From Daphnia carinata (Eukaryota > Arthropoda > Branchiopoda > Diplostraca > Daphniidae): 64,000 nt of DNA. Below are positions 36,628 through 45,663 of this stretch, one piece after another (positions within the stretch are counted from its first letter, which is position 1; the number at the start of each line of letters is the position of its first letter). Location of the stretch: contig NC_081339.1 in the NCBI RefSeq assembly GCF_022539665.2, forward strand, positions 9,483,367 through 9,547,366, in the 5' to 3' direction. Below the pieces are notes generated by a model. That model saw only the letters and a list, made by a program, of their open reading frames with translations, did no database searches and was not told where the DNA came from. The translations under genes and the position numbers were made by a program.

Positions 36628-36796
36628 AAAAAAAGCCATATGCTGGGATCGAACACGGTTCCATTTTGAAGAGTACTGTATCTTCAACCACTGGGCCACT
36701 TCAATATTGTGTAACGTGCAAATTCCAAACAATTAATTGTTATCGGGTAGTATCGATACAAATTGCAGACGAAAATCTAACATTGGTGTCGTCTGC
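36628..36796 (-). repeat. tRNA-like repeat with shared upstream block, copy 1
   Basis: On the minus strand lie an A box TGGCCCAGTGG (36688-36698), a B box GTTCGATCC (36645-36654) and then a T run (36628-36634). These are the parts of a pol III gene. A block with TATCGATAC and a GCAGACGA/TCGTCTGC hairpin (36748-36796) lies 50 bp upstream of the A box. The body does not fold into a good tRNA. Copies 2 and 3 have the same layout. Confidence 0.6.
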
Positions 36797-36832
36797 AACG
36801 TCTTAGCTTAAAGATTTGTTTACTATTGATAT

Positions 36833-37200
36833 TGTCACAATGGACTTTACTTTGTTAATGAATTGTATTGAATTTTAAGAAGAAATACAAGACAGCAGAA
36901 ATAAAGAATAACTACACTTTTACTTAACTTTGAACGTGAAGAGAACTGTAGGAGAACTTGAAGAGAACTTAAGAACTCAAGAACTAACTAGGGTTAAAAA
37001 TGTGTGGGCTTTTATACCCTCGTGAAGGATATACGCCCCATCTCTAGGGTTACATAAATTCAAGGAATAACTAACTTCTACCAAATAATTTGCGTGTTGC
37101 AACTTCTTTTCAAGAGAAGCTGCATTGTACGCCATTTGATCGTTGGTTGTCACGTCATTTTCAGAAATGACTACCACGTCACTATTTTCCCCTCGCGACA
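36833..37200 (-). repeat. 3' LTR of element B
   Basis: It runs from TGTCGCGAGG to TTGTGACA on the minus strand. A canonical TATA box (GGTATAAAAGCCC) lies at about 37005-37018. It differs from the 5' LTR by ~8 substitutions and a 2-bp indel. Confidence 0.92.
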
Positions 37201-37213
37201 GGTCCCCCTTCTT
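37201..37213 (-). promoter_or_regulatory. Polypurine tract of element B
   Basis: On the minus strand AAGAAGGGGGACC directly precedes the 3' LTR, the expected site for plus-strand priming. Confidence 0.75.
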
Positions 37214-37312
37214 CAAGATAGGCGACCCGACTGTACTAACAATCATTAAAAAGAAATCAATGGCATAACAAAATATTGGGGAAACCCGTGATTTTCCAAA
37301 ATTCATCAAGAG

Positions 37313-37530
37313 CTATAGTAATGAGAAAGCATATGAAAGAGCGAGGTCGCTTTATTAAGGTAAAGAAAGGACTATAGTAAAAGTCAAGCATACGATAAAG
37401 CGCGGTCGCTTAAGAGAGGTAAAGGGACAACTAGAGTAGGAATCAAACATAAGATAAAGCGCGGTCGCTTTAGAGAGGTAAAGGGACAACTACGGTAGAA
37501 GTCAACCATACGGTGAAGCGTGGGCAATGT
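37313..37530 (-). repeat. 59 bp tandem repeat in the 3' region of element B
   Basis: The motif CTATAGTAA..., with a GCGCGGTCGCTT core and an AGGTAAAG end, starts at 37313, 37372, 37431 and 37490, an exact 59 bp period. The last copy is partial. It lies between env and the LTR, outside the coding frames. Confidence 0.85.
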
Positions 37531-37597
37531 GCTTTTATCGAAAAAGGAATTTTCTAGAACTACGGAAGCAATACAGGCGTAAGAAAGACGACTATAA

Positions 37598-39630
37598 TTA
37601 GCAATTCACACATATTAACATGTAGAATTTAAGCACTAGAAGCACTATTCCACACATTAGCAAGATGTTGAAAGCCACTAACTCGTAAGGATAACAAGTA
37701 AGGTAAAACTCTTTTTGTTTTTCTTTTTCCATAATTAAATTATGAATTTGCTCTCCAGTCATTTCAGATGACAACGTTGCTTGTGCGTTGCGATGAAGCA
37801 GCTGACTAATAATGTCTACAGACGATGTATTTTCTCGTGGAAGCTCGACGAAAGTGGGCTTTTGCCATCCGTTGCTTGGACATCTTGAGCAAAAATTTTC
37901 ACTGTTGGAAGAACAATTGCTTGTAGTTTTGGCGCCATTACACTTCCTTCCATGCTGGCTGGGAATACCCATTCTTCGTTTCGAGCGGTGCATCCCAAAG
38001 GAACTTCAAACATTCCTACAGCTGGTAACGTTGTGGTTCTCAAAGGTGGCTGCTCTCCTCCTGCTGGACATGAAAACACAATCTCGTGCGACTTTGTGGC
38101 TGAGTAGACCCATTGATTGGATCCCATGTAGACTACTTCAGGTCCACGCCAGTCTGTGAATTTCTTTTTACATTGTGTGCTGATTCGGGTCGAATCATTT
38201 AGAAAGACAGCTATTGCGCAGGATTTTCGGGCTGTTCTCTTGCTGATGCCGGTATGAAATTTACACAGTGGTCGCCCTATCTTACTGCAATCCTTTACAT
38301 CTTCTTTGGACAATTCTAGACAGGTTTCGAGGTCGGCAGACACAGCAAGGTATTCTGGTAGATTTCCGAACAGGACACCATGTGTTCCATTAGCCGTAGC
38401 TGCCTGTTCCATTAGCCGGCAAGTTGATAATTTCGAAAAGCTTGTACTGATGGCTGTGATCGAAAAGGGGAACATTTATGAAGAGGCGAAACGAGTTTTC
38501 CATGGCCGCCACGGTGACAGTTGATTCTCGGTAGGCGACCCAAAGCTCATCACTGGAGATCGACCATCCTCTTGGTAATTTCTCGTTTATCATTTTAATA
38601 ATTTTGTTGAATCTTGCTGGGGAGACGATTTGTGGTGCCAAATGTCCATTGGCCAACAGACTAAAGCCGACGTCGAGACTATCGGCCAAATGTTGTAGCC
38701 ACTGCAAGATCTGGTTGATCGCTTCAAATGTTTCATTCATTTGGATGTAATACTCGAAGTGATTTAGTTCTAACTCTTCTATGTTAACCATTCTGTCCAT
38801 GAGGTTTGTTGTAACATTGCTTAACAGGGAATACTGGCCTCGCAGCTCTCTGATGAGTTTTGCGTTTGTTCTGGACTCCCAAAGTGATTCATTTACTATT
38901 GTTGCTTGTTTATCGATCATGTGAATTACTTCTCTCTGATCTCGAGCAACAAGTTGTACTTGACTGTTTAATTCTTCTAAATCTTTTTGTGTTGAAACTC
39001 CAAACAGCCATTTCAGGATTGATCTTCCACCGTCAACAAGACTTCGGCGATTTCTCTGGTGAGGATTTAAGGCTTTTCTGATGTTTGTTAATCGGTCTGC
39101 TACATTTTCCATTCCTTTTAGGATTGTTTCCGTTCTGCTAGCGATTCCTCTAGCTGCTATCCGTTGTGGTCGTGAACCTGTATTCTTCCACTATTCTGCC
39201 ACTTGCTGCTGTTGGGTTATCTTCTGCTTTAAGTATGCTGTTGCTGTATCAGCTACTCCTAAGTCAAGGTCTGTTACGATGGTCCACGATGATTCACTGA
39301 ACGCCACATCAGTTTGTTGTTTGAATATTGCATTTACCCTTAGGATCAGTGAGTTGCTTGACAACAGCCCAATCAGGAAAAGGAGGAACGGCACCAATAA
39401 AGTTAAATATCTGGCTGGAGGTCTTCTGCTACGGGTGGGTCTTCTAGTTGAAGTTAGCGTGATTACTTCCGGAGTTGGCGTGACCACATCATTTTCTTCC
39501 ATGTCCGTTGATTCACTGCTCTGTTCAACTAGTGTTTCTTCTGGGTCAGTCTTAGGTTGTGGATCACTTGAAGCAGGCATCTCTTGTGTTTCTTTTTTCT
39601 GCTGGTTTTCATCTTCTTTCTCTGATGTTT
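37598..39630 (-). pseudogene. env: F-like env of element B, broken
   Basis: A hydrophobic stretch (LTLLVPFLLFLIGLL, near 39370) may serve as signal sequence. Further on, RNRR precedes a segment SLVDGGRSILKWLFG, the layout of a cleavage site and fusion segment in baculovirus F and gypsy Env proteins. A long heptad-type helix region follows (39040-38700). A TAG at 39191-39193, a ~22 bp duplication near 38400 and a shift near 37860 break the frame. The C-terminal part carries a membrane segment near 37670-37610 and a short tail. It would have been a class I-type fusion glycoprotein. Confidence 0.75.
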
Positions 39631-41437
39631 CTTCGATGATGCCAGGCCCCGCCTCTGCTTCATGGAATGATTTCATCCGCACTACGTGAACGATGTCTGT
39701 TTTACCTCGTCCCGTTGCCGATATCACTTCATAGTTCACTGGTGTGGTCTGTCTCTACACTTTGAATGGTTCTAGCCAACGATGAAGAAGTTTTTCTGAT
39801 TTTCCCACTTTACGCACAGGCTTGTAGACCAACACTAAATCTCCTTCTTTGAATGACAATTCTCTATGGCGTGCATCGTAGGTTTCTTTTTGCTTTTGCT
39901 GTACACGCTCCATTCTAATTTTCAATTTTTCTCTAGCTGCTGCTAGGTCAGTTATTAGGCGATCTGCATATCCCATTGTCGCTTCCTCTTCTTCCAGCAA
40001 TGGGTTTGGATCTGCTTCCAACTCCAAGTCAATAGGAAGTCTGGGTTCACGTCCGTAGAGGCGGAAGAATGGTGAGTATCCAGTAGACTCTTGTCTAGCT
40101 GTGTTGTATGCAAAGCACACATACTGCAGAGTTTCATCCCAATCTCGTTGATCACTGCTGACGTACATTGAGAGCATTGCTGCCAATGTATGGTTTATCC
40201 TTTCCACTGCTCCATTTGCCTGGGGGTGGTAACTGGAAGTCGTCTTGTGGTTGGTGAGTAGTTTCTTGACGACAGCTTGAGTTAGATCGGCGATGAAGCA
40301 CTTTCCCCGATCCGTGATGATTTGTTCTGGAGCCCCATGGCGTAGAAAGATTTGTTGAACGAAGAACTCTGCAACGTCATCTGCCTATCCAGTGGGCATA
40401 GCTTTTAACTCTACCCATTTGGTTAGGTAGTCCCCTGCCACTATAATCATCCTGTTTCCTTTTCTGGAGAGTGGAGATGTCCCTAGAAGGTCCATTCCTA
40501 CTCTTTGAAACGGTCTTTCAACTTTGATGCATTGTCGAAGTTCTGGAGGTTTATCTGGAACTCCTTTTCTGCTCTGACAGTGTACGCAACTCTGCTCATG
40601 ACAAACTATGTCCAGTGTCATCTTCGGCCAGTAGTAACGATCACAAATATTTTGTAGAGTGCGACTGATTCCAAGGTGACCGGAGACGATGTCGTCATGG
40701 TAGGCGTATAGGATTCTTTCACGGTAGTCAACAGGTACGCACAATCTTCTGTAACTTTTTCCATTCTTTATAGTTTCTTTGTAGAGTTTTCCATTGTTCA
40801 TCACGAAATTTTTCACTCTTGCTTTTCCACTTTGGATTTTTTGAATTAGCTGATTCCAATTACTGCAGACTTTTTGCTTGTCTGCTAGGGACTCATTTTC
40901 TTCTTCGGAGAGTGTTGAGTCATCAGTTAGTGCCCCTATGACGACACAGCGGTCGTCTTCTTGCTCCTCTGTTTTTGGTTACGGATTCCTTGAAAGACAA
41001 TTTGCGTTGTCATGCGTTTTTCCACTGCGATATACAATCGTGATATCGTATTCTTGTAGCGATAAGCTCCAACGTGCTAAACGACCTGGTAGGTCTTGTT
41101 TGCTCATCAACCAACATAGAGATTGATGATCTGTGACGACTTTCACTTTGCAGCCCCACACAAAACATCTGAACTTGGAGAGACACCACACTAATGCAAG
41201 ACACTCTTTTTCAGTTATCGAATAGTTCACTTCCGATTTAGTCAGTAGACGGCTGGCGTATGCTATGGGACGTTCTGCTTCTTCTATGCGCTGGGCTAGT
41301 ACACCTCCTATCCCGTATCCGCAGGCGTCAGGAAAAATTTCCATCGGCAAGCCGTAGTTGGGATGGGCCAAAACTGGAGCTGAAGTAAGCGCTTTTTTCA
41401 GGGCATCGAAACTGTTAGCCTGATCTTCTCCCCACAC
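39191..41437 (-). pseudogene. pol: pol 3' part of element B: RNase H and integrase
   Basis: All segments lie in one frame but are cut by TAA (40979), TAG (40385) and TAG (39755). RNase H begins with DACGYGIGGVLAQ and includes TDHQSLCWLM. A long linker is followed by the zinc-binding part (HLGISRTLQNICDRYYWP, CVHCQSRKG) and the integrase core (GMDLLGTSPLSRKG, TDRGKCFI, then SYHPQANGAVERINH for the Glu). The C-terminal region (EGDLVLVYKP, WLEPFKV) is the GPY/F-like module. The same frame runs on past pol into the env-like region without a normal stop, which is unusual. Confidence 0.82.
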
Positions 41438-41446
41438 AAACGAAAT

Positions 41447-43842
41447 TTATTTCTTCGTGAGCGACGTGAGTGGGCGAGCGATTGAAGCGAAACCTTGGAT
41501 GTGACGTCGGTAGTACGAACATAGGCCCAAAAAACTTTGCACTCGTTTCACTTTGTTTGCCGTAGAATGGCGTTCACCTGGTGATGAGAAGTTCGAAACT
41601 GCCTCGAGCTTTTCAGGATCTGGTGCTACACTGTCTTTTGAAATCAGATGTCCCAACACTTTTAGAGTGTGCTCCAAGAATATGCATTTTACCACTTTAG
41701 TTTCAAACCAGCTTTCACAAGGCAACTCAGCACTAAGCGAAGGCGTTCCAAGTGTTGTTGGAATGTTGTTGAGTAAATTATGACGTCATCCAGGTATATC
41801 AGGCATGTTGTCCAGCGAAGTCCAGCCAAAATAATGTCCATGGCTCTTTGAAAAGTGCCAGGGGCATTAGTTAGACCAAACGGAAGAGTGCGAAACTGGT
41901 ACAATCCGTCTGCAGTGATGAAGGCTGTCTTCGGTCTATCACTGCTAACCACTGGAACTTGGTGGTATCCTGCTTGCAAATCCATACTTGAAAAAAATGT
42001 TGCCCCTTCTAGCCGACTCAGTGTATCAGCTATGCGTGGTAAGGAGTAGGAATCTTTAACTGTTGCCGAGTTGAGCTTGCGATAATCTACACAAAAACGC
42101 CAAGAACCGTCTTTCTTCTTCACCAGAACCACTGGAGAAGACCAAGGGCTGTCAGACGGTTCAATTACTCCTCGACGTAACATTCCTTCTACTTGATTTT
42201 GAATTACAGCTCTTTCCTTCCAAGCACTTTTGTACGGAAGTTGATGAATTGGGGAAGCTGATCCAGTATTGATGCCATGTTTGACTACTGCACAGTATCC
42301 CAAATCATCTTCATTTAGAGCAAAGCAATGGATAAATTCTTTGAGAATTTTTTGCGTTTGTGCTTTCTCTTCCTTTGTTAAACCCGTTCCAATTCTTCCT
42401 TCTAGGTGTTCTAACAATTGCTTTTCATCTTGATTCAAATCTTGTTCCTCGAATGAGGTGTCCATTGTTAGGACTGCTTGGCTTGTTTCTACCTCTTTTG
42501 CCTCAGAGTGTTCTTCTAACGTCCCTAAGGTCACTCCTTTTTCTAGCCAAATTCTTTTCGGTGACAAGTTAGCAACAGGAATTTTTTCTAAATCTTTTTG
42601 TACTAGTGCATGACCAGTTGATAGGCTACTTGTCGCTAGCAATGACTCTGAGGGTGTCACAATGCAGCAACCTTCCATTTTGCTGGAAACTGTTGTTGAA
42701 ATTTGCTTGATTGAGTAGGCTGGTATCTGTTGACGATCTCTTGTGACCAGCCGGCTATCCTTGACTTCTTCTGCTTGAATAAGCGAAATTTCTGCAAGTG
42801 GTGACTTCCCTGTCGTAAACGACGATTCTTGTGATTCGTAGTCTATGTGGATTGCTCGAAATTGCTGTAGGAAATCATTTCCCAGAAGTAGTTCAAAACC
42901 TGACATTGGCCTGACTATCGCGTTTCCTTTGATAGTTTTGCCCTTGTGGGTTACTACAATGTCAGCTGTACTCTGTGGTGACAGAGTATGGCCGTTTACA
43001 AGACGAACCTTCGGGCCATTGCGGGGCTTTTCCACGAATCCTGTCTTTTTCAACAATTCAGGGGAAATCACTGTAACTGCAGCTCCTGTATCAATCAACG
43101 CCGTTGCAGTTTCTTTACCGCACTTCACTTTTTCCTTAATCAATCGTACAGGGTTTAAATTTAGAATAAAGTCTTCTGAACCACCCTCGTTTTCTTCTGG
43201 CATTACCAACTCTTGAACCACTGAATTTACAGATGGATTCTCTCTTGATGTTGCTCCGGTCCCAGCGTACTTTGCTGGGCCATTATACTGCTCAGATTCA
43301 GGGTTTCTGAAGCAGTTTCGGGCAATGTGCCCTGCTTTTTTGCAGTAAAAACACTGTGGTTTACCACTTGTTGTGCGTCCTTTGGGTCTGAATGGCCCTT
43401 TTGATTTCACTTGCTCTTGACCATTTTGCTTAAGCATTTCTTGAACGACTTCGCGCACCGTTTTTCTAAGATCTGCTTGCGGATCCGGGTAGACCACTGC
43501 AAGATTTGGTACTTGCTCCATTGGCTTCTGACATTCTGCCATCGGATCCCTCCATCCCCTAGCATCGGACATAACTGATGCTTCCGTATAGGTTTTTGCT
43601 AATTCCGAAAATTGTTCACATGTTTTTGGTTTCATTTGATAATGTTGTTTAAAAAGTGTTGGCCGGAGACCTCTAAAAAGGTGCTCTAGTCGGGTGGTTT
43701 CCGACATATCTGGATCAACCAATCTGCAAAGATTAATTATTTCGTAGTCGTACCTAGTGGTCGGCTCATCCACTCCTTGGGTTCGACTTCTGAGTCTAGA
43801 TTCTTGAAACAGACTATACGTGTTTGGTTGAAATTCTTTCAA
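41447..43842 (-). pseudogene. gag-pol: gag-pol of element B: capsid, zinc knuckle, protease, reverse transcriptase
   Basis: The long open part (43842-41689) encodes a capsid-like region (RYDYEIINLCRLVDPD), a knuckle CFYCKKAGHIARNC, a protease DTGAAVTVISPELL and the reverse transcriptase through YLDDVIIYS. Gag and pol share one frame without a stop between them. A 1-base shift near 41700 moves to the frame 41725-41447, which ends in a TAA after LTKK. The gag N-terminal half is in a separate piece (44441-44097 and the open stretch to 43843). Confidence 0.85.
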
Positions 43843-44441
43843 ATTATTGAGCGAAGACCAGGAACTGTTGGTCTGGCTGGCTCTTCTCCAATAGCCGGTT
43901 GAGCTGGCACGTCTTGCCAGTCACTCGGTACTCTTGCACACAGGAACCAATTTCTTGCGGCATTATCCAAGTACATAACAAAATTGTTTCTTTTGTCCGC
44001 GTCACCCCAGCCGTTGTGGTTAGCTTTTATCTCGTAGCGCTCTAACCACTGACGAGCGTCTTCGGTTGGGCTACCTCTATAGATAGGTGGACTTACTTAC
44101 TTTCTTGCAGCTGCCATGGCTGTTGTTTGCAATCGTCTTCGAGGTCTAAAATCACGTTGTTCAACTACAGGAACAACCGGGTGTGTGGGCTCTATGAAAT
44201 CTTGTTCAGAGTCAGAAATTGATTCTGACTGTCTTGCAGGATTTTCAAACCCTCTCAGGCGAATCGTCTCTGAACTTGATGTCGCCAAATCTTCTCTTGA
44301 CGTAGAAATTTCCGAATCTAGTGCCTCGTTAGTTGCTGTGGTCTCGTTACCAGACAGCGCAGTGGGCAAGTCACGAAGCGGGTACAATCTTCTACTTGGA
44401 TCCCGGGGGCAACTAGGTAAACGTAACTTCTTCTTCTGCAT
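43843..44441 (-). pseudogene. gag: gag N-terminal part of element B
   Basis: The start ATG 44441 gives MQKKKLRLPSC, a Ser/Thr/Glu-rich region, then RRRLQTTAMAAARK and a stop at 44097. A 4-base GTAA duplication just there causes the stop. After it the frame SPPIYRGSPTEDARQWLERYE, part of a retrotransposon capsid, leads into 43842. Confidence 0.7.
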
Positions 44442-44484
44442 CGACTATCTTTAAAGCAGCACTAAATCGTTAACAACGGGTAAC

Positions 44485-44501
44485 GAGCTGCATCTCCACC
44501 A
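44485..44501 (-). promoter_or_regulatory. Putative primer binding site of element B
   Basis: On the minus strand TGGTGGAGATGCAGCTC starts two bases after the 5' LTR. TGG fits a tRNA CCA end. I could not assign the tRNA. Confidence 0.5.
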
Positions 44502-44503
44502 AT

Positions 44504-44873
44504 TGTCACACTGGACTTTACTTTGTTAATGAATTGTATTGAATTTTAAGAAGAAATACAAGACGTAGCAGAAATAAAGAATAACTACACTTTTACTTAA
44601 CTTTGAACGTGAAGAGAACTGTAGGAGAACTTGAAGAGAACTTAAGAACTCAAGAACTAACTAGGGTTAAAAATGTGTGGGCTTTTATACCCTCGTGAAG
44701 GATACACGCCCCATCTCTAGGGTTACATAAATTCAAGGAATAACTAACTTCTACCAAATAATTTGCGTGTTGCAACTTCTTTTCAAGAGAAGCTGCATTG
44801 TACGCAATTTGATCGTTGGTTGTCACGTCATTTTCAAAAATTTCAACCACGTCACTATTTTCTCCTCGCGACA
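44504..44873 (-). repeat. 5' LTR of element B
   Basis: It is the 370 bp partner of the LTR at 36833-37200, with the same TATA box (44682-44689 region). It is the promoter LTR for the leftward genes. Confidence 0.92.
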
Positions 44874-45047
44874 ATATCAGGGTTGCCACCGCAATTAATA
44901 TTATTCTTTTACAGCCAATTAACTATTAAAAACGTCGCAATATTTATATAGGACTGCAATGCATAATATTTTTGAATTCCCGTTAAAAACCATCTAAAAC
45001 ATATTTTTGCAACAATTAAAAATAGTGAAAACCTATGTCTCCGTTGA

Positions 45048-45197
45048 GGGTTGAACTCCGCACCTTTATATCCTGAACCACATCTTCTTCCACTTAGTCA
45101 TGACGTTCTTTAAAAGTTCGTAAACAGCAAGGTGGTGTTAGTGTGGGATAGTATCGATACAAATTGCAGACGAATATCTAATTTTATCGTCGTCTGC
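45048..45197 (-). repeat. tRNA-like repeat with shared upstream block, copy 2
   Basis: On the minus strand a B box GTTCAACCC (45048-45056) and an A-box-like TGACTAAGTGG (45090-45100) are spaced 34 bp apart, as in copy 1. The TATCGATAC/GCAGACGA hairpin block (45149-45197) lies 49 bp upstream. Much of the block is identical to copy 1. It is in the spacer just left of element C. Confidence 0.6.
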
Positions 45198-45317
45198 TCA
45201 ATTTTACGAATCTGCGCAGTGAAATTTTTCATTATTCAGGATTGTTGCCATCAAATTTATCAGTGCTTTAAGTTTCGTAATATATTATTATAAATATTTA
45301 TAAAAAAAGGACAAATG

Positions 45318-45520
45318 TGTAACGAGCCCAAAGGCTATCCGAAGACAGCCACACCCTTTACATCCCTCAAGCGTTTCACAAGTGAAAGTGAACGTATCCC
45401 CTCCCATTTTACCTTCAATATGTGTGTTAGTTAGTAGTATAAATCCAGCATGTTTGTACCTTGTAATTGGGAATTGTTTCAGCAAATCCACTGGTAATAC
45501 ACGAGGTTCGAAACTTTACA
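45318..45520 (+). repeat. 5' LTR of element C
   Basis: It is 203 bp, TGTAACGAG to TTTACA, with a TATA-like TAGTATAAATCC. One base differs from the 3' LTR (C for A in that motif). Confidence 0.95.
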
Positions 45521-45522
45521 AT

Positions 45523-45539
45523 TGGAGGTCCCAACGAGA
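45523..45539 (+). promoter_or_regulatory. Primer binding site of element C, tRNA-Gln-like
   Basis: It is the same TGGAGGTCCCAACGAGA as in element A, two bases after the LTR. Confidence 0.7.
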
Positions 45540-45651
45540 CTCACACTTGTTGACCAGTACAAAGTTTCTTACCCGTACCTTATTTCAGTGATTGTGCTCT
45601 ACACTTCCCCGACGAATCTCCAACAACTCTACCAGACCAAGGAACACCATC

Positions 45652-45661
45652 AAAGGTAAGC
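45652..45661 (+). promoter_or_regulatory. Splice donor in the leader of element C
   Basis: AAAG|GTAAGC (intron from 45656) lies 8 bases before the gag ATG 45664. The likely partner is the acceptor at 52281 before env. Confidence 0.6.
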
Positions 45662-45663
45662 GA

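Larger units (their letters stand above)
36833..44873 (-). mobile_element. Element B: env-carrying Ty3/Gypsy retroelement
   Basis: LTRs of 368 and 370 bp, about 98% alike, bound the element. The target duplication is ATAT (36829-36832 and 44874-44877). Genes run on the minus strand: gag fused with pol, then an F-like env. A 59 bp tandem repeat lies between env and the 3' LTR. Five in-frame stops and several frameshifts interrupt the genes. It is distinct from elements A and C in LTR, gag and env. Confidence 0.92.

Noticed and set aside
36628-36712. Functional tRNA gene on the minus strand
   Set aside because: A and B boxes are good but the T stem, anticodon stem and acceptor do not pair.
37313-37530. 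CRISPR-like array
   Set aside because: The units are contiguous 59 bp tandem repeats without unique spacers, in a eukaryotic retroelement.
39191-41449. In-frame TAG codons as programmed readthrough in element B
   Set aside because: Both TAG and TAA occur (three and two), they lie inside domains, and frameshifts accompany them. Decay explains them better.
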